From positions 999,247 to 1,063,246 of the forward strand of contig CAUYUJ010000336.1 in the NCBI GenBank assembly GCA_963575745.1: a DNA stretch of 64,000 nucleotides, read 5' to 3'. Below the pieces are notes generated by a model, which was not told the origin of the DNA, made no database searches, and worked only from the letters and a program-made list of their open reading frames with translations. The number at the start of each line of letters is the position of its first letter. The first letter of the stretch is position 1. Below, in pieces: positions 23,333-35,562 of the stretch. The position numbers and the translations under genes are program-made. This stretch comes from Prorocentrum cordatum (Eukaryota > Sar > Dinophyceae > Prorocentrales > Prorocentraceae).

Positions 23333-25240
23333 GGGGGGGGGGGGGGGGGGGGGCGGCTGAAGAAACAGAAAGCAATTGCTTGTCACTGCTTGCCAGGAAA
23401 GCACAATGGCCAACGCATGTGCGAATGCCGGATCAACCTGCCCACTGGCGGGCGTGACCCATCTCATTTTTTGTTTAAAATATCCGTATCAACTCTTCTT
23501 TTGTCCTCCTTTTGCTTTCCTCTCAAAAGTGCGCCGTTGCCGAAACGGAACGCTTGATCTTCCCAGCACTGAATCTCTCAGCCCAGTCAGGGGGGGGCCC
23601 TCGACGTCGACGGGGCATGCTCTGGCCGCTCCGCGCGCGAGAGAACGCGCCGCGTGCCGCAGTTCCGACTTCTGGGCGCCCTCGCACGCGCGCCATCGCA
23701 GAAACTTGCACGTTGGCGGCCTCGGAAAAGACCCGTCGCGGCCGAGCTGGCGCCGGGGCGTGCCGGCATGCGAATCGGGCGCAGGGGGTGACCCTTGCAG
23801 GAACAGGGTTCGCCCGCTGGGGCGCCCTTCGCCGCGACGGCCGCCGCGCCGATGAACCCGCGTTGCCTGCTGCCCGCGCAGGCGACGGCAGGCAGCAGGC
23901 CGCGCGTCGGGCGAGACGCAACCGTTGAATGCCGAGCGCCACCGCTGCGCGCCCGAAAAAGTGGGACCGGGCACTGCTGGGCGCGAAAGCTTCGCCCCCA
24001 ATGTCGGCTCTTCGGCATCCGTGTTTTTGCGGCGTCCAAGACCGCGACCGGTTTTGGCAGCGCCCAAACGCGTCCGTTATGATGGTTGCCATGACGTTAC
24101 TGGCAATCCCGTCGTGCGTTTCGTCTTACGCATGCGGGTGGTTGCGTCCGCTCGAAGTTCGGCTCGCATGCTGACCGCGCCATTGACCCCGGGGGGGCCA
24201 TCGAGACCCCCCCCCCCTGCGCCACCGTAAGCATCGAAACGCGCGCGGGTGATCCGCGGGGGCGAATTTCGCGGAGCGATATCCATGGCGCGGCGCCACG
24301 CCGCAACAACTAAATAATGATTCCCCCCGCGACATCTACAGTAAGGACCGGCGATGCGAACGCTTGGGCCTCGGGTGCCGAAGATGGCCATCCGCCTGCG
24401 CCCGAAGTGCTAGGGTGCCAGGGCAACGCCTCCGAGCGCATTGCGCGTCATCGTTTCGCCGGAAGGGTGGGGGTTGTCAGTAGCTGTCCGCGGCATGTTG
24501 TGGCGGGTGTGCGTCGTGGCGGCCCCCTCCTCGAACGGCTTTGGACGCCTCTGGGATGCTGCGCGCTGCGTCTGCGGAGCTCGGCTGGCCAAGGGCCGAC
24601 GAGACCGCGCAGACGCCCGCCGGCGCAAACATCGCCGCAGCAAATGCCAAATCCCGCCGCCAGGGCACGCTGCCAAGGGGGGGGGCGGAGGTCAACCAGG
24701 GCTGGCCCCCCCGCCGATCGTTTCGAACAGCATGTGTCAGGGTACTTCAGCTCTCTCATGTTCTCGAGGCCGTGGGCGTCGAAACCTGGCGCGCTCCCGC
24801 CGCTGCCCCCGCGCGTCCGCGCTGGCGCGCTGTTCGACGCCACCTCCGGGCGCAGGGGGTCGCCGTGCTAATTGCCCAGTTGCTGGCAATAGCTGCGCGT
24901 CGAGATTTCCTTCGTCTGCTCTTCGCACCGCCCCCTCGTCAGCCAGAGCGCATCAAAGAAACCGCGCTGCTCGTCAGCTCTGGCCTTGACCGATGTCTGA
25001 CCTCCCGTAGAAAGCGATCTCATGCTCCTCGCCGCCATCCTGCTCTTCCGTCGCCCGCGCGGACACGTTCGCGCCTCTACTAGGAACGCGCCCGATGATG
25101 GAAAAAAACCGAAATCAACCGTCGTTTGGCCGGCGCAAATCCCCATGCGTCTTCCCTGGGAACCAGGGGGGGCCTTCCCTGGGGACCAGGGGGGGAGGGC
25201 GGGGGGGAACTTCAATGCCCACTCGGTTCGAACCGGGGGG
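23333..25240. other. G-run then GC-rich DNA without a recognised gene
   Basis: A 21-base G-run (23333-23353) starts the block. Overlapping Ala/Arg-rich frames on both strands from 23.4 to 25.1 kb are what high GC alone produces, and none shows a motif. Confidence 0.5.
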
Positions 25241-25690
25241 AGCTGTTCGAGCCGGTTCCAATCGAATCCTACCAATTGGGCTGAATAGTGCTAGATCCAA
25301 CTTTAATGAACTCCAACTAGGGCTGGATCAAGCTCTAAAAGAAACCCAGAAGGCATACGTCCAGCTCTAAAAGAAACCAAGTAGGGCTGGATCCATGTCT
25401 AATGGGCTCCAACAGAAGCTCGATCCAGCCTTAATTATTGCTCCTAGGGTTGGATCCAGGGCTGGGCCCAGCTCAAAGAGGATCCAACCGGTGCTCGATC
25501 CAACTCCGACAGGATTCTACGATAATCCTGATGCAGCCTTCGTACAATCCCATGTGGGCTCGATCCAGTCTTAACGCAGCCTTTTCTAGGGCTCGACCCA
25601 GACCCAATAAACTCCTGCAAATGCTAAATCCAACATGTGCTAGATGCAGTTATACCAGAATCCTCCTAGGGCTGGATCCAGCTGTCATGG
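25240..25690. repeat. Imperfect 40-45-bp minisatellite (GGGCTGGATCCA)
   Basis: The words CTAGGGCTGGATCCA and CTCGATCCA recur at roughly 40-bp spacing with many changes. GC content is lower than in the surroundings. Confidence 0.65.
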
Positions 25691-27420
25691 AAACTGCCGC
25701 CCCCTTGTCTGGATGGGGGTTCTCAACTCCCCCCCTTCATCCGATTGGAGGAGGGGCTTGCCTGTAACGGCAGACCGCGCTCTCGACGATGATACGATTA
25801 ATGCGGTGCTGGGCCCCGCGAGTGGCAACGCGATGTTCCCCGCATCCCGGGTACAGATCGTGCGATCCAGCATCCGCAAAGCGTGGGTGTCGCCGAATTT
25901 CGCCTCCGACTGTTCTTGGTCATGCCCGCTCGCAACGTTAAACTATTCACCACATGAACGCACATGTCCTGTCCGGGTAATTATCATCGGGGTCCAGAGA
26001 CCATGACATGCGCCAGCGGGATCGGCCAACTCGACGCCTCGATGCCTTTGCTGTGGCGTTCATCCGCACTCTTGGCCTCGTCATCTAAGCGGTATAAACC
26101 ACACCCGGGCCACATCTACCTCGCCGCAGTGACAAACCTGGACTGGCGACCTACGATGTGTCTGTTGATCTGGTGGCTCGCGATGCTCTTGTTCATCATT
26201 GCGAACAATGTGTTCGCAAGCCGCCGCAGGGAGTCGGTAGCGCCATCGAGGCGCCGCCTGGCCGCGCTTTGCTTGCTCTGGCGCCCGTGCTCACTCCATT
26301 CTCTACATGCGCAGAGCAAATCTCCGAATATCACGGAGCCGACAAACGAAAAAGTGGCGCACGCAAGGGGCTCAAGCGCGTCGGGGCAAGGAGGAAGGTT
26401 GGGAGCAAAGAGGGGTTCCCAACGGATGGAAATAGCAGGAAAAGGGGTTGGGACGGGAACGCATCAGAGGGGACAGGGGGATTGATTGGATGATCCTCAG
26501 AACGTGCGTTGGCGCCAACGTTTGCTTGTCCATGGAGGCCCTTCAGTACGACGCAGGCTGCGTAACGAGGGCCGACCGACGCAAGCAGCGCGCTGTCGGC
26601 GGAGCTGAACGGGGCAAAGACCTGCTTGGACAAACACGCGTCCTAAGGATCATCGATTTCTGGAGGTCTGAGGAAGTGGCCGAAGAAACAGCATCAAACC
26701 CCATCCTGACAAGCATGCGCCCACACACACCGAATCTGGAGCGGGGACGCGAGGAGGAGAGGAAGGGCGGCACCTGTCGCTTACTCACCCAAACGAGAAA
26801 CAAAATACCCTCTTGGTGGATGGCTGGACCAATCCGGCGCGGAACGCACGCACTGCCTCCTCCCTCCGCCTCCCTTCCTCCTCCTCCTGCTCCTCCTCCT
26901 TTTCCCCTTCCTCCCTTCCCCTCGACGTCATCTTTCCAATCCTCTGTGTTAGCCCTCATCGCTCCTCCTCCTCCTCCTCCTCCTCCTCCTCATCATCATC
27001 ATCATCCTCTTCCCCCGTGGCGTTTCCCATTCTCCTCGTCCTCATCGTCCTCGTCATCGTGTTCGTGAAATTAGCCGTGGTCTTCGCCGTTTTACTCCTC
27101 CCCCTGTTCTTCTTTCATCTGTAACAGCGCGGCATCCATCGAGCTGGGTCCACCCTGCGCCCAGAGCTGGAGGAAGAGGAGGGAGAGAGAACTGCCGAGG
27201 ATAGGGAAGCAGACAAAAGTGACCCCCCAGTACATAAGCCGTCCGATTGCATTGGGGCCAACAAAATTCAGGATCCCCCAAAGCCTCCGTGCAACCTCCC
27301 ATGCCCCCCACGGAATTCAAAATCACGTTCACTTTTGTCCGTCTCCCTTCGTCTTCCCTCCTCCCCCTTCCCCCGGGTTCCATAATTCTGGCCCGCACCT
27401 CCCCTCCTTCCACGCACTCC
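25691..27420. other. No gene recognised; CTC and TCA microsatellite patches
   Basis: From 25.7 to 26.85 kb no frame has recognisable motifs. From 26.86 to 27.11 kb there are CTC and CATCAT runs. Up to 27.42 kb nothing definite is seen. Confidence 0.45.
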
Positions 27421-27432
27421 ACCGCTTGGCCT

Positions 27433-27433
<1 letters not shown>

Positions 27434-27467
<34 letters not shown>

Positions 27468-27468
27468 G

Positions 27469-27506
<38 letters not shown>

Positions 27507-27561
27507 GCATCAGCATCAGCATCAGCATCAACATCATCAACATCATCATCATCATCATCAA

Positions 27562-27600
<39 letters not shown>

Positions 27601-28690
27601 TACCATCAACATCGCCATCCTTATCATCCAAATCATCATCAACCTCACCATCACACTCAGAATAACCATTACCAGAACAATCAACATCACCACCACAACA
27701 GTCATCATCACCACCACCACCATCACCGTCATCATCATCATCATCAGCATCATCGTTATGCATCGTGATCAACAGCATCATCACCACCAGCAGCATCATC
27801 ATCACCATCATCATCAACGCAGTCACCATCATCCCCATCATCATCAGCACCATCACCATCCTCACTCATCATGATGAACAGCATCATCATCTTCATCATC
27901 ACCATCTACATCACATGTTTTATCATCATCTCATCATCGTCACTACCACCATCAGCAGTATCACCATCATCATCAGCATCATCCTAATCATCCTCCTCAT
28001 CATCATCAGCATCAGCATCGCCATCACGCACGTTCTCAGCATCAACATCATCTTCACACAAATACTACTACGACGGATGCGACTACGATAAATAATGCAT
28101 AGTAATCAACATTACCATCACCGTCATCCGATTCATCATCACCATCAACATCATCATCAACATCACCATCATCGTCACCCGCATCATCATACGCATCAGC
28201 ATCAGCACCCCAATCCCCATCATCATCAGCATGATCAACATCAGTATCATCAACATCACCACTATCACCATCACCGCCACCATCAGCATCATCATCGTCG
28301 TCAGCATCGTCACCGCCATCGTCATCATCAGCATCCGCATATCGACGTCGTCAGCACCACCATCCCCACACCCATCAGCAGCATCATCATCATCACCATC
28401 ATCATCACCATCACAATTATCATCACCATCATCACCATCGTCCTCGTCATTGGTGTCATCATCATCGTCATCGGTGACATCATCATCGTCGTGATTGTCA
28501 TCATCATAATCATCATCATCATCACCATCACCATCGACACCATCATCATCATCATCACCATCACCATCACCATCACCATCATCATCATCATCATCACCAT
28601 CAGAGTCATCGTGATCGTGATCGTGATCGTGATCGTGATCGTGATCGTCACCATCGTCATCATCATCATCATCATCATCATCACCACCAC

Positions 28691-28737
<47 letters not shown>

Positions 28738-28790
28738 ACATCATCAACATCAGCATCAGCATCTGCATCAGCGCATCAGCATCATCCTCA
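27434..28790. repeat. (ATC)n trinucleotide repeat, about 1.35 kb
   Basis: A long imperfect CAT/CAC trinucleotide repeat reads as poly-His, poly-Ser or poly-Ile on one strand and poly-Asp or poly-Met on the other. It is a microsatellite, not a gene. Confidence 0.95.
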
Positions 28791-30550
28791 TCTTCCAAGT
28801 CATACCACTGACGCCTCCCGCGCATTCCCTCCTCCCTCCTCTGTCCTCCCTGTACCCCCTCCCCTCCTCCTCGTCCTCCACCACCTTCCCCCTCTCCCTC
28901 TCCCCACCCCTCCCACCTCCACCTTCCCCCTCCCCTCCCTCCCACCCACCTCCCGCCCGCCCCCCCCTCCCCACTCGCCTGCTCCCTGCCCTCTCCCCTC
29001 CGACACCCCCCCCTTCCTCCGCTGCCCCTCTGGTGCAGAGGGATCCCTGGAGCGCGGGGCCTGGCCATGGAGGCCTCAACGTGGCGTCGAGTTGCCGGCA
29101 TGCCCCGCAAGGCACGGCGTCGGAGCCACGCCAGCTGGCGGTGTCGCCAGGCACACCTGGGGGGGTGGGGCGCGGGCGCGACACTGCGCGGGGGACCCCG
29201 TGCCCCGGCCTGTGACAGGTCGCGGGGCCCGGCGAAGACGTCCGAAAACTGGAACCTCGAGCCCGAAACTCTGCACGCGGCAGTCACTATCCTCCCTCTC
29301 CTCCTCCCCCTCCCCCCGCACTGTGGCCAAAGGGGGCCTATCGAAGGAGCCGCGGGGCCCAGGGGGGCTAAAGAGATACCCACCGACACCCTGCGGGGTC
29401 CCGCGCACGAAGGGAATTGCGGGAGAGGCGGCGGCTTCAAGATTTCTTTGGGAGCGGGAGGATGACGGGAGCGCGACCGCGGGAGGATGACGGGAGCGCG
29501 ACCTGCAATAGGCAAGCAGGCGGCGGCGTCAGGGTAACAGGTGGGAAGCAGGAGGGAGGGGGAGGGGGGGAGGGGGCGGGGGAGTCCTTTTCCTCCCTCT
29601 CCCTCCGCAACCCCCTCCTCACGTGTGCGCCGTCTCTGCGGCCAGGGTGCGGAATCGTCTCGCATACCTTCCCGTGAAAAAAGCTCGCCTGCTACCAAGC
29701 TCCTGCGGCGCGCACCATCGGAAGACGTCAATCAGACCCCTCCTTGCTACGAGGGGCGAGTGCGGATTCCAGCTAGAGGCCCCGCTGGGCAATAACCCCG
29801 GCAAGCCTTTAAGAACCCCCCCGGGGTTATCGTCAGCACCGCACCAAGATTTAATATTTTCAGGGGGTCGTTTTCGCAGAGCGAGATCTTCACCTCGCAC
29901 AAATCAAACAACAAAATTCCGTGGGGGCTAGCAAGGCTTGGCATGGGCTTAGCAGGGCGCAGCAGGGGTCGAGCCTGGCTTATCATTGCTTAGCAGGGCT
30001 TAGCGGGAGCTAGCAGGGCTCAGCAAGGCTTAGCTTGGCCCCGAGCGCTCTCTGCAAGCTCCTCCGGTGCCGAGGTAACGCTTCCAGGGTGCCGGATGCG
30101 TTATACTTTCACCGGATCAGGGTGGGTGGGGTGGGGGGGGTTCTTAAAGACGTGATGCGGTTACCTGAGGTTTAATCGGCCCTGGCACCTCCCTTTGGCC
30201 CATCCATCAGCCACGGGCTCTGGCCTCGAGGGGGAAGCAGCATCGCATCGGTGCCTTTCTGAGGCCAGAGGCGGTGGGCTCACTGCGAAAGTCAAAATTC
30301 ATTTGCGGCCGACCCCATAGCCAGCGTAGGGGGATTCTGGACTGGCTGTGGCCCGAATCGTTGCTATTTCTCTCGCAACGCAATGGTCCTGGGATAATGT
30401 TGGTATCGTTCCGGGCCCTGAGAAAAAATGATGATGCCTTCGCCGGTTTTCCCAAGCTGCGTTCCGTTGCAGGTGGCCTGCAGACGTACTGTATTTTGTG
30501 AGCACGTCTTCCCCCGACAAGCGTGAAGCCGTACCTGACTCCAAACCCAC
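28791..30550. other. C-rich and G-rich DNA with a GCTTAGCAGGG repeat
   Basis: A CTCC-rich block (28.8-29.0 kb) is followed by unique GC-rich sequence. From 29940 to 30050 an 11-bp word GCTTAGCAGGG recurs about nine times in degenerate form. No gene is recognised. Confidence 0.5.
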
Positions 30551-30554
30551 AAAT

Positions 30555-30655
30555 GCCTGCCTCCTCCTCCTCCTCCTCCTCCTCCTCCTCCTCCTCCTCC
30601 TCCTCCTCCTCCTCCTCCTCCTCCTCCCCCTCCTCCCCCTCCTCCCCCTCCCCCG
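30555..30655. repeat. (TCC)n microsatellite
   Basis: A nearly perfect TCC repeat of about 95 bp, becoming CCCTCC at its end. Confidence 0.95.
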
Positions 30656-30825
30656 TCTGTCCCCTCCTCGTCTGGTGTCGCTCTCGTCCCCAGGGTGGAC
30701 CCACTGGCTCTCTGCTTCTACACCCCCGACACGCGAACCCTCCTCCTATCGCTCTTCTCCCACGTGGTGGCGCCCTTGGCCAAGTGCGAACTCCCCCCGC
30801 GTTCCCCTTTCCTTTTCGTAGATGT

Positions 30826-30898
30826 TAATTTTATATACATATATGTATGTATATAAACTAGAACCATCGCGCGCGCTTCGCGCGCGCTCAGGTTCTAG
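30826..30898. repeat. TATA microsatellite plus CTAGAACC foldback
   Basis: TATATACATATATG is followed at 30858-30898 by a hairpin with outer arms CTAGAACC and GGTTCTAG and inner GCGCGCGC arms around TTCG. The same order is seen at 4320-4449. Confidence 0.8.
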
Positions 30899-30899
30899 C

Positions 30900-32860
30900 C
30901 CAGGTCGGGGGAGCGCTAGAAGATCTTGGACAGCGCTATCAAGCACAGGTGCGTGACATAGTCGTGCTTTCTGAGGGCCTCTTGGGAACCTCTTGGGTCT
31001 TCGTGGGGGCATCTGAAGGGCTTCTGGGGGACTCTCCGTGCTTCCTCAATCGGCTGTTGGAGGCACCTCTTGGGTGCTTCTCGGGGGGGCATCTCGGGGT
31101 CCCTTGGGGGCATCGTCAGGATTCTCCGGGCAGTCGGAAAGTGATGTTGTGCAATCTCTGAAGCAATCAATTGGCCGACTTGGCTGCGTGGATGCCCGGC
31201 TTGAGGCCACATTGGGGCAATCCGGAAGCCTCCCGGGGCCTCCTTGAAGTATCTTTGATGCATCGAGAGCACTGCTCGGCTATCTTGGGGCCTTTTGGGG
31301 CTTGGTGGGGGGCTTTCGTGGGCCTCGTCGGACCACTTTGGGACTGTTGGGGCCTTCTGTGGGCCTCTTAGGGCGGAAAGCTCTGCTGTTGGGTTCGCGT
31401 TCCCCTTCTTGGGGCTCTCTTGGGGCCCTCTCGGGGCCCTGTCGGGCCGTCTTGGGCGCCTCGGGCACCGTCTTGGGGACCTAGTGGGCCGTCTTGGGGC
31501 CCTCTTGGAGGCCCCTTCGGCTATCTTGGAGCGACCGTGGGGGCCACTTGGGCCGTCTTGGAGCGTCGGGATGCCAAAAGGCTGGGAATTCTAAAATTCA
31601 TCAAAGGCCGATGGGAAAACAATGCTTCTTGGAACCTCTTCGGGCTTCTGGGGAGCTTCTTGAGGGCCTCTTGGGTCCCACTTGGGGGCCTCTGGGGCTT
31701 CCTGAGAGCCTCTCGGGGTGAAGGCTCGGATTTTCGGTACGTCTTACCCCTCTTGAGCCCCCCTCGGGGCCGTATTGGTGCCCTCTCGGGCTGTCTTGGG
31801 CCCTGTTGGAGGCCTCTTGGGCTATCTTGGATTGGTCTTGGAGGCCTTTTGGGCCGACATGGAGCGTCAGGACGCCCAAAGGCTGAAAACTCGAACATCA
31901 ATCAAAAACCTATGGCAAGACATGGATTTTTGCCTCTTGGGGCCTTCGTGGGAGGCCTCTTGGATACTCTTCGGCCCCTGGGGGGCTTCTTGGGGCCTCT
32001 TGGAGCCTGTTAGGGGCTTCTCGGGGCCTCCTGAGAGCCTCTCGGGGTAAAGACTCGGATTTTCGGTTCGTGTCAACCCTCTTGGCTCCATCTTGGGGCC
32101 GTCTTGGAGCCCTCTCGGGCCGCCTTGCGCGCCTCTGGCGCCGTCTTGGGACCCCCGTGGGCTGTCTTGTGACCGTCTTCGAGGCCTCTAGGGATGCCTT
32201 GGAGCGGAAATTAAAGCCTCTTGGGCCGTCGTGGAGCGTCAGGAAACTCAATAGGCGAGAACTCGAAAATCGATCAAGAACCAAAGAAAAACAAATTAGT
32301 TGTGCCTCCTGTGGCTCCTTGGGAGCCATCTTGGAGGCCTCTTGGGGCGTCTTGGAGGCCTCTTGGACAGTCAGGGGCCAATTCTGGGGTGATCGCGGGC
32401 GGTCATTGGTCGTTTTCGTTGTCTGGAAACGCCAGGGCCGTCTTCGGGCGACTTTAACAAGGCCCCCAGCGCCACAGCAGGGCCCCTGGCTCCCCAGTGC
32501 GAGGGCTCCGTCCCGGACCCCGCCTCGTGCCTGCGGCAGGGCGTCCCTGGGCCGTCTCGGCGCCCTCGTGGGGGCCTGTTGGGGCGACATTGGGTGTCTG
32601 AAATCAATCGAAACCCTAAGGACAATCAATAATTTTGGCGTCCCTTTGGGCCGTGTTGGAAGCCTTGTGGGCTGTCCGGAGGCCATCTTGGGCGTGTTCG
32701 AACGATATGTCCTCGTTTCGGGGCCTCTTGGGGGCCTCTTGCGGCCCTTTTCGTTTGTGTTGGGGCTTTCTTGGGCCGTCTGGGGGCGGCCCTGGGCTGT
32801 CTCGTCGCCCTCTTGGAAGCCTGTTTGGAAGATTTCTGGGTGTTCTGGACCGTCCTCCTT
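30900..32860. repeat. GGGGCCTCTTGG-type dispersed low-complexity repeat
   Basis: Words such as CTTGGGGGCCTCTTGGG and GGGCCGTCTTGG recur at 20-40 bp spacing through the block, giving Pro/Arg/Gln-rich frames on the minus strand. The same sequence type is at 48.66-49.2, 49.56-49.7 and 51.78-52.08 kb. No supported gene lies within. Confidence 0.6.
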
Positions 32861-33990
32861 CAACGTCGGCGGCAGTGGCCGTAAGACTTCCTGGGAACAT
32901 GATTTGTTGGGGTGTCGTTGGGCGCCTCCGGAGGCTTCGGGGCCTGACACGTTTCCGAGCGTGGCGGCAGGTAGCGCTGCTTGGGACTCTCGTTTTTTAC
33001 CCTGGCAGGCGTTTATAAACATGGTTTGGGGAGAGGGCGGCAACCCGAGAATCATGTTCCCGGGAAGCTTTCCGGGAGCATGATTTGTTCGGCTCACTTA
33101 AGAGGGTGGGCTCTGGGGGATTACCGAGGGGCTCTTTTTTGCCTTGTCGGCAAGCCTATTGGAAACATGGTTGGGGCGATGGGCGGAAGTCCAGTAGCCC
33201 TGGATCCTCAATTTTTAGATAGCGTAAGACGGTAATACAATTATTGAAAATCGATCCAGACATTGAAAGGTATTCATAATTTGTTGATCGACATGCAAAA
33301 ATTGGTTGGTATTGCAAATAATTGTGGGCGCGTTCAAATAGTTATCAGTTATTGAAAACGTCCTTCAACGTAGATCTCGATTCTAAATGACCGCCCTCTC
33401 GTGCCAATAGCCCTGCGGGTCGACGACCTCGCTCACTCGGCTTTGACCTCAAAAGGTTCGGGAGATGCGCGTCTGCTCGCGCGCTGAATTAGTTGAGCGT
33501 ACAATCGACCGGCCAACGGGCTTACACAGTCCCAGGATGCGCGGACCAAGTGGCGCGGATAATTGTTCTCGTTGTCATTGTCGTTGCCCCTGGTCCGCTT
33601 TGCGAACTTGCAGCGGCACATTCGGCGACCCGCTGGCGACCCGCCCCGCGACCTTTCGCTGCCCGCCCCGCAACCTGCACCGCGAGGGGAGGGGAATGAC
33701 TGAGATGAGAGGGGTGTCTCGTTTTCTTGCCCTCAATTATAGAGGCGTCTCGAAATGTCCCCTCAGCATCACCCCAACCCTTGTCCGCAACCTCGGGGTC
33801 TATAGTTCCCCTTGTAAACACGAATGTTCACGCGTGGAAGCGTTCGCTCACTTGTGTAGGTGAACGGCGCCGGAAGCAAGGAATCTAAGACCCCGTAGGC
33901 TACAGCCAAAATGCGCCCCATACGGTCACCAACAGCATTGTCACCCGCAGCAACATTGGATCAAAATCTCTGATACCGGGCACGTGTGCA
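32861..33990. other. Unique sequence with CATGATT inverted repeat, no gene recognised
   Basis: An inverted repeat lies at 33052-33087: AATCATGTTCCCGG pairs with CCGGGAGCATGATT with one mismatch around an 8-nt loop. A relative of one arm lies at 32885-32900 and another near 48653-48671. From 33.2 to 33.4 kb the DNA is AT-richer. No gene is supported. Confidence 0.5.
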
Positions 33991-33996
33991 TTTAGT

Positions 33997-35000
33997 GGCA
34001 TGCCACCTCGCCCTCAACACTTTATTGTTATAGCGGGAGGTCTACAGAACGATTGGCGCAGTTTGTTGAACTCCGGGGCCCTGGCTTCGATTGGTCGGGG
34101 AGAGATTATGCGAATCCTGTGCGTGGTTCGGCTGTGGACGAGGTTGGCTTGGTCTCATACATGGAGCCCCTTCAGCTCTTGCTGAAGAGGGCGCCGTCGG
34201 GATTTCCAACGTTCGCTTCTCTACGTGATGCTTTCATTGCTCTTGATGCGGAGTGGTCAATTTTCGGCGTTACGTGCGCCAAGGGGAGGCACCAGTCGGC
34301 CAGGGACGCGAGTGACATCTGGCGCAAGATGTGCCGAGATGTGTACGACCACGCCAAGAGCGGCGTTAACCCAGAATCTTTGAACGAGCTGGTGGGTTGC
34401 ATCCAACTTGGGCGCGCAGGCGGGGCCGCCTCCGGCAGTCAGGGGCAGCCAGCTCCAAGCAGCGACGCGGCTACGGGTCACAAGTTTGCAGACTTCTCGT
34501 CGTCGTCAGATGTGGAGATTACAAGCATCAAGTGTACTTGTCCTGTCTGCGCGGTCCCAGTCCCTGCCGCGAAGGCTGTCGCCCAGCGCAAGGAGACTGA
34601 GAACCAAGGTGATGATGAAGGTGCACCGCCTAAACGCCGAATGACTGGCATGAGGACGGGTGCAGCGACTGCCCGGGGGATGCGGCGGCCCTCGGCGGCT
34701 CCTGACACGGGAAGCAAGCCGCCTGGCAGGGTCGGCAAGAAGCCAGCCAGCGTCGACAATCGCAACATCGCGCTGCCAATCGATATCGAGTATCGGTACA
34801 CATCTAAAGTGGGAAAGCCACCTGGGGCCTACATCTTGCAGAACACTGCGAAGGCCCGCTACGTCTGCGGCGTCTCCCTGCCAGCGTCGCCCCAGTGGAA
34901 GAAGATCATTGAGGAGGTGGCCGACAAGATCAGGTCGAAGGACATCCTGACCACTGATGCTTGCAAACAGTGGGTTGAGGCGAGGATCTCGACAGGTTGA
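33997..35000 (+). CDS. Protein F: dinoflagellate-type accessory protein (partial 5' end)
   Basis: The frame is open from 33997 and ends at 35000; no ATG precedes the clear protein sequence, so the first exon is probably missing or upstream. The N-terminal 110 residues are globular (GFDWSGRDYANPV, FPTFASLRDAFIALDAEWS). A CTCPVC cluster follows. A basic linker with MRRPSAAPDTGSKPPGR then leads to a C-terminal domain of about 90 residues (RYTSKVGKPPGAYIL, ARYVCGVSLP, WKKIIEEVADKI). I do not recognise a named family. Basic linkers between two domains recur in dinoflagellate accessory proteins. It is the first gene of the 34-43 kb cassette and may correspond in role, not clearly in sequence, to gene A. 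Confidence 0.55.
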
Positions 35001-35562
35001 TGTTCGCTGCGCCTTGCACGCGTGCCAGAATGTCAGAATGCCGCCTTGCACGCGGATGGATGCAACGGCAACCCAACTTAGATCTTGCGTTCCGGGCAAT
35101 TTTGATGGAAGAGCCTGGCACGCGGGGCTCTGGGCCCCTTAGATCTGGAACATGGATGTTTCAGTCAATTTGCGTGCCCGAATCTGACAATAAACTGTCG
35201 GATTGTATAATAGAACATGTTATCATAGCCTGTGTCTTCCTTACCGTCATCATCGCGTTTACCGTCGTCATCTTCGTCGTCATTGTTGCCGCCGTCGCCG
35301 TTCCAATCGTCACCGCAATAATCTGAACCAAAACCATGATCATCATTGTCGGCGGCGACACCGTCGCCGCAGTCATCGTTGCTACCACCGCTTCTATCGA
35401 ACTTCAATCATCATCGCGTCATTGAGGTACGATCGCAGAGGCAACGTCCGCATCATCATAGGACCGTCATCGCCGCCGCCGTCAGACTCCATGAACGGCC
35501 ATTCGGGTTCGAGCCTCCTGTGAGCCTGCGTTAAGACCAAGTCGGCAGTACGAGGCAGCAAG
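35001..35562. other. Spacer with GTC/ATC-rich sequence
   Basis: The spacer between genes F and G/H has CGTCATC-rich low-complexity sequence around 35230-35480. No gene or SL relic is seen. Confidence 0.5.

Noticed and set aside
27247-28811. Long frames reading poly-His, poly-Asp, poly-Met or poly-Ile
   Set aside because: They come from the ATC trinucleotide repeat and are open in many frames at once.
31910-33097. Minus-strand 395-codon Pro/Arg-rich frame
   Set aside because: It is the translation of the GGGCCTCTTGG-type repeat, which gives similar peptides at 48.7 and 51.8 kb.
33888-33915. GCATTTTGGCT on the minus strand near the start of gene F
   Set aside because: The 10-11-nt core matches the leader, but both ends differ and the strand is opposite to gene F.
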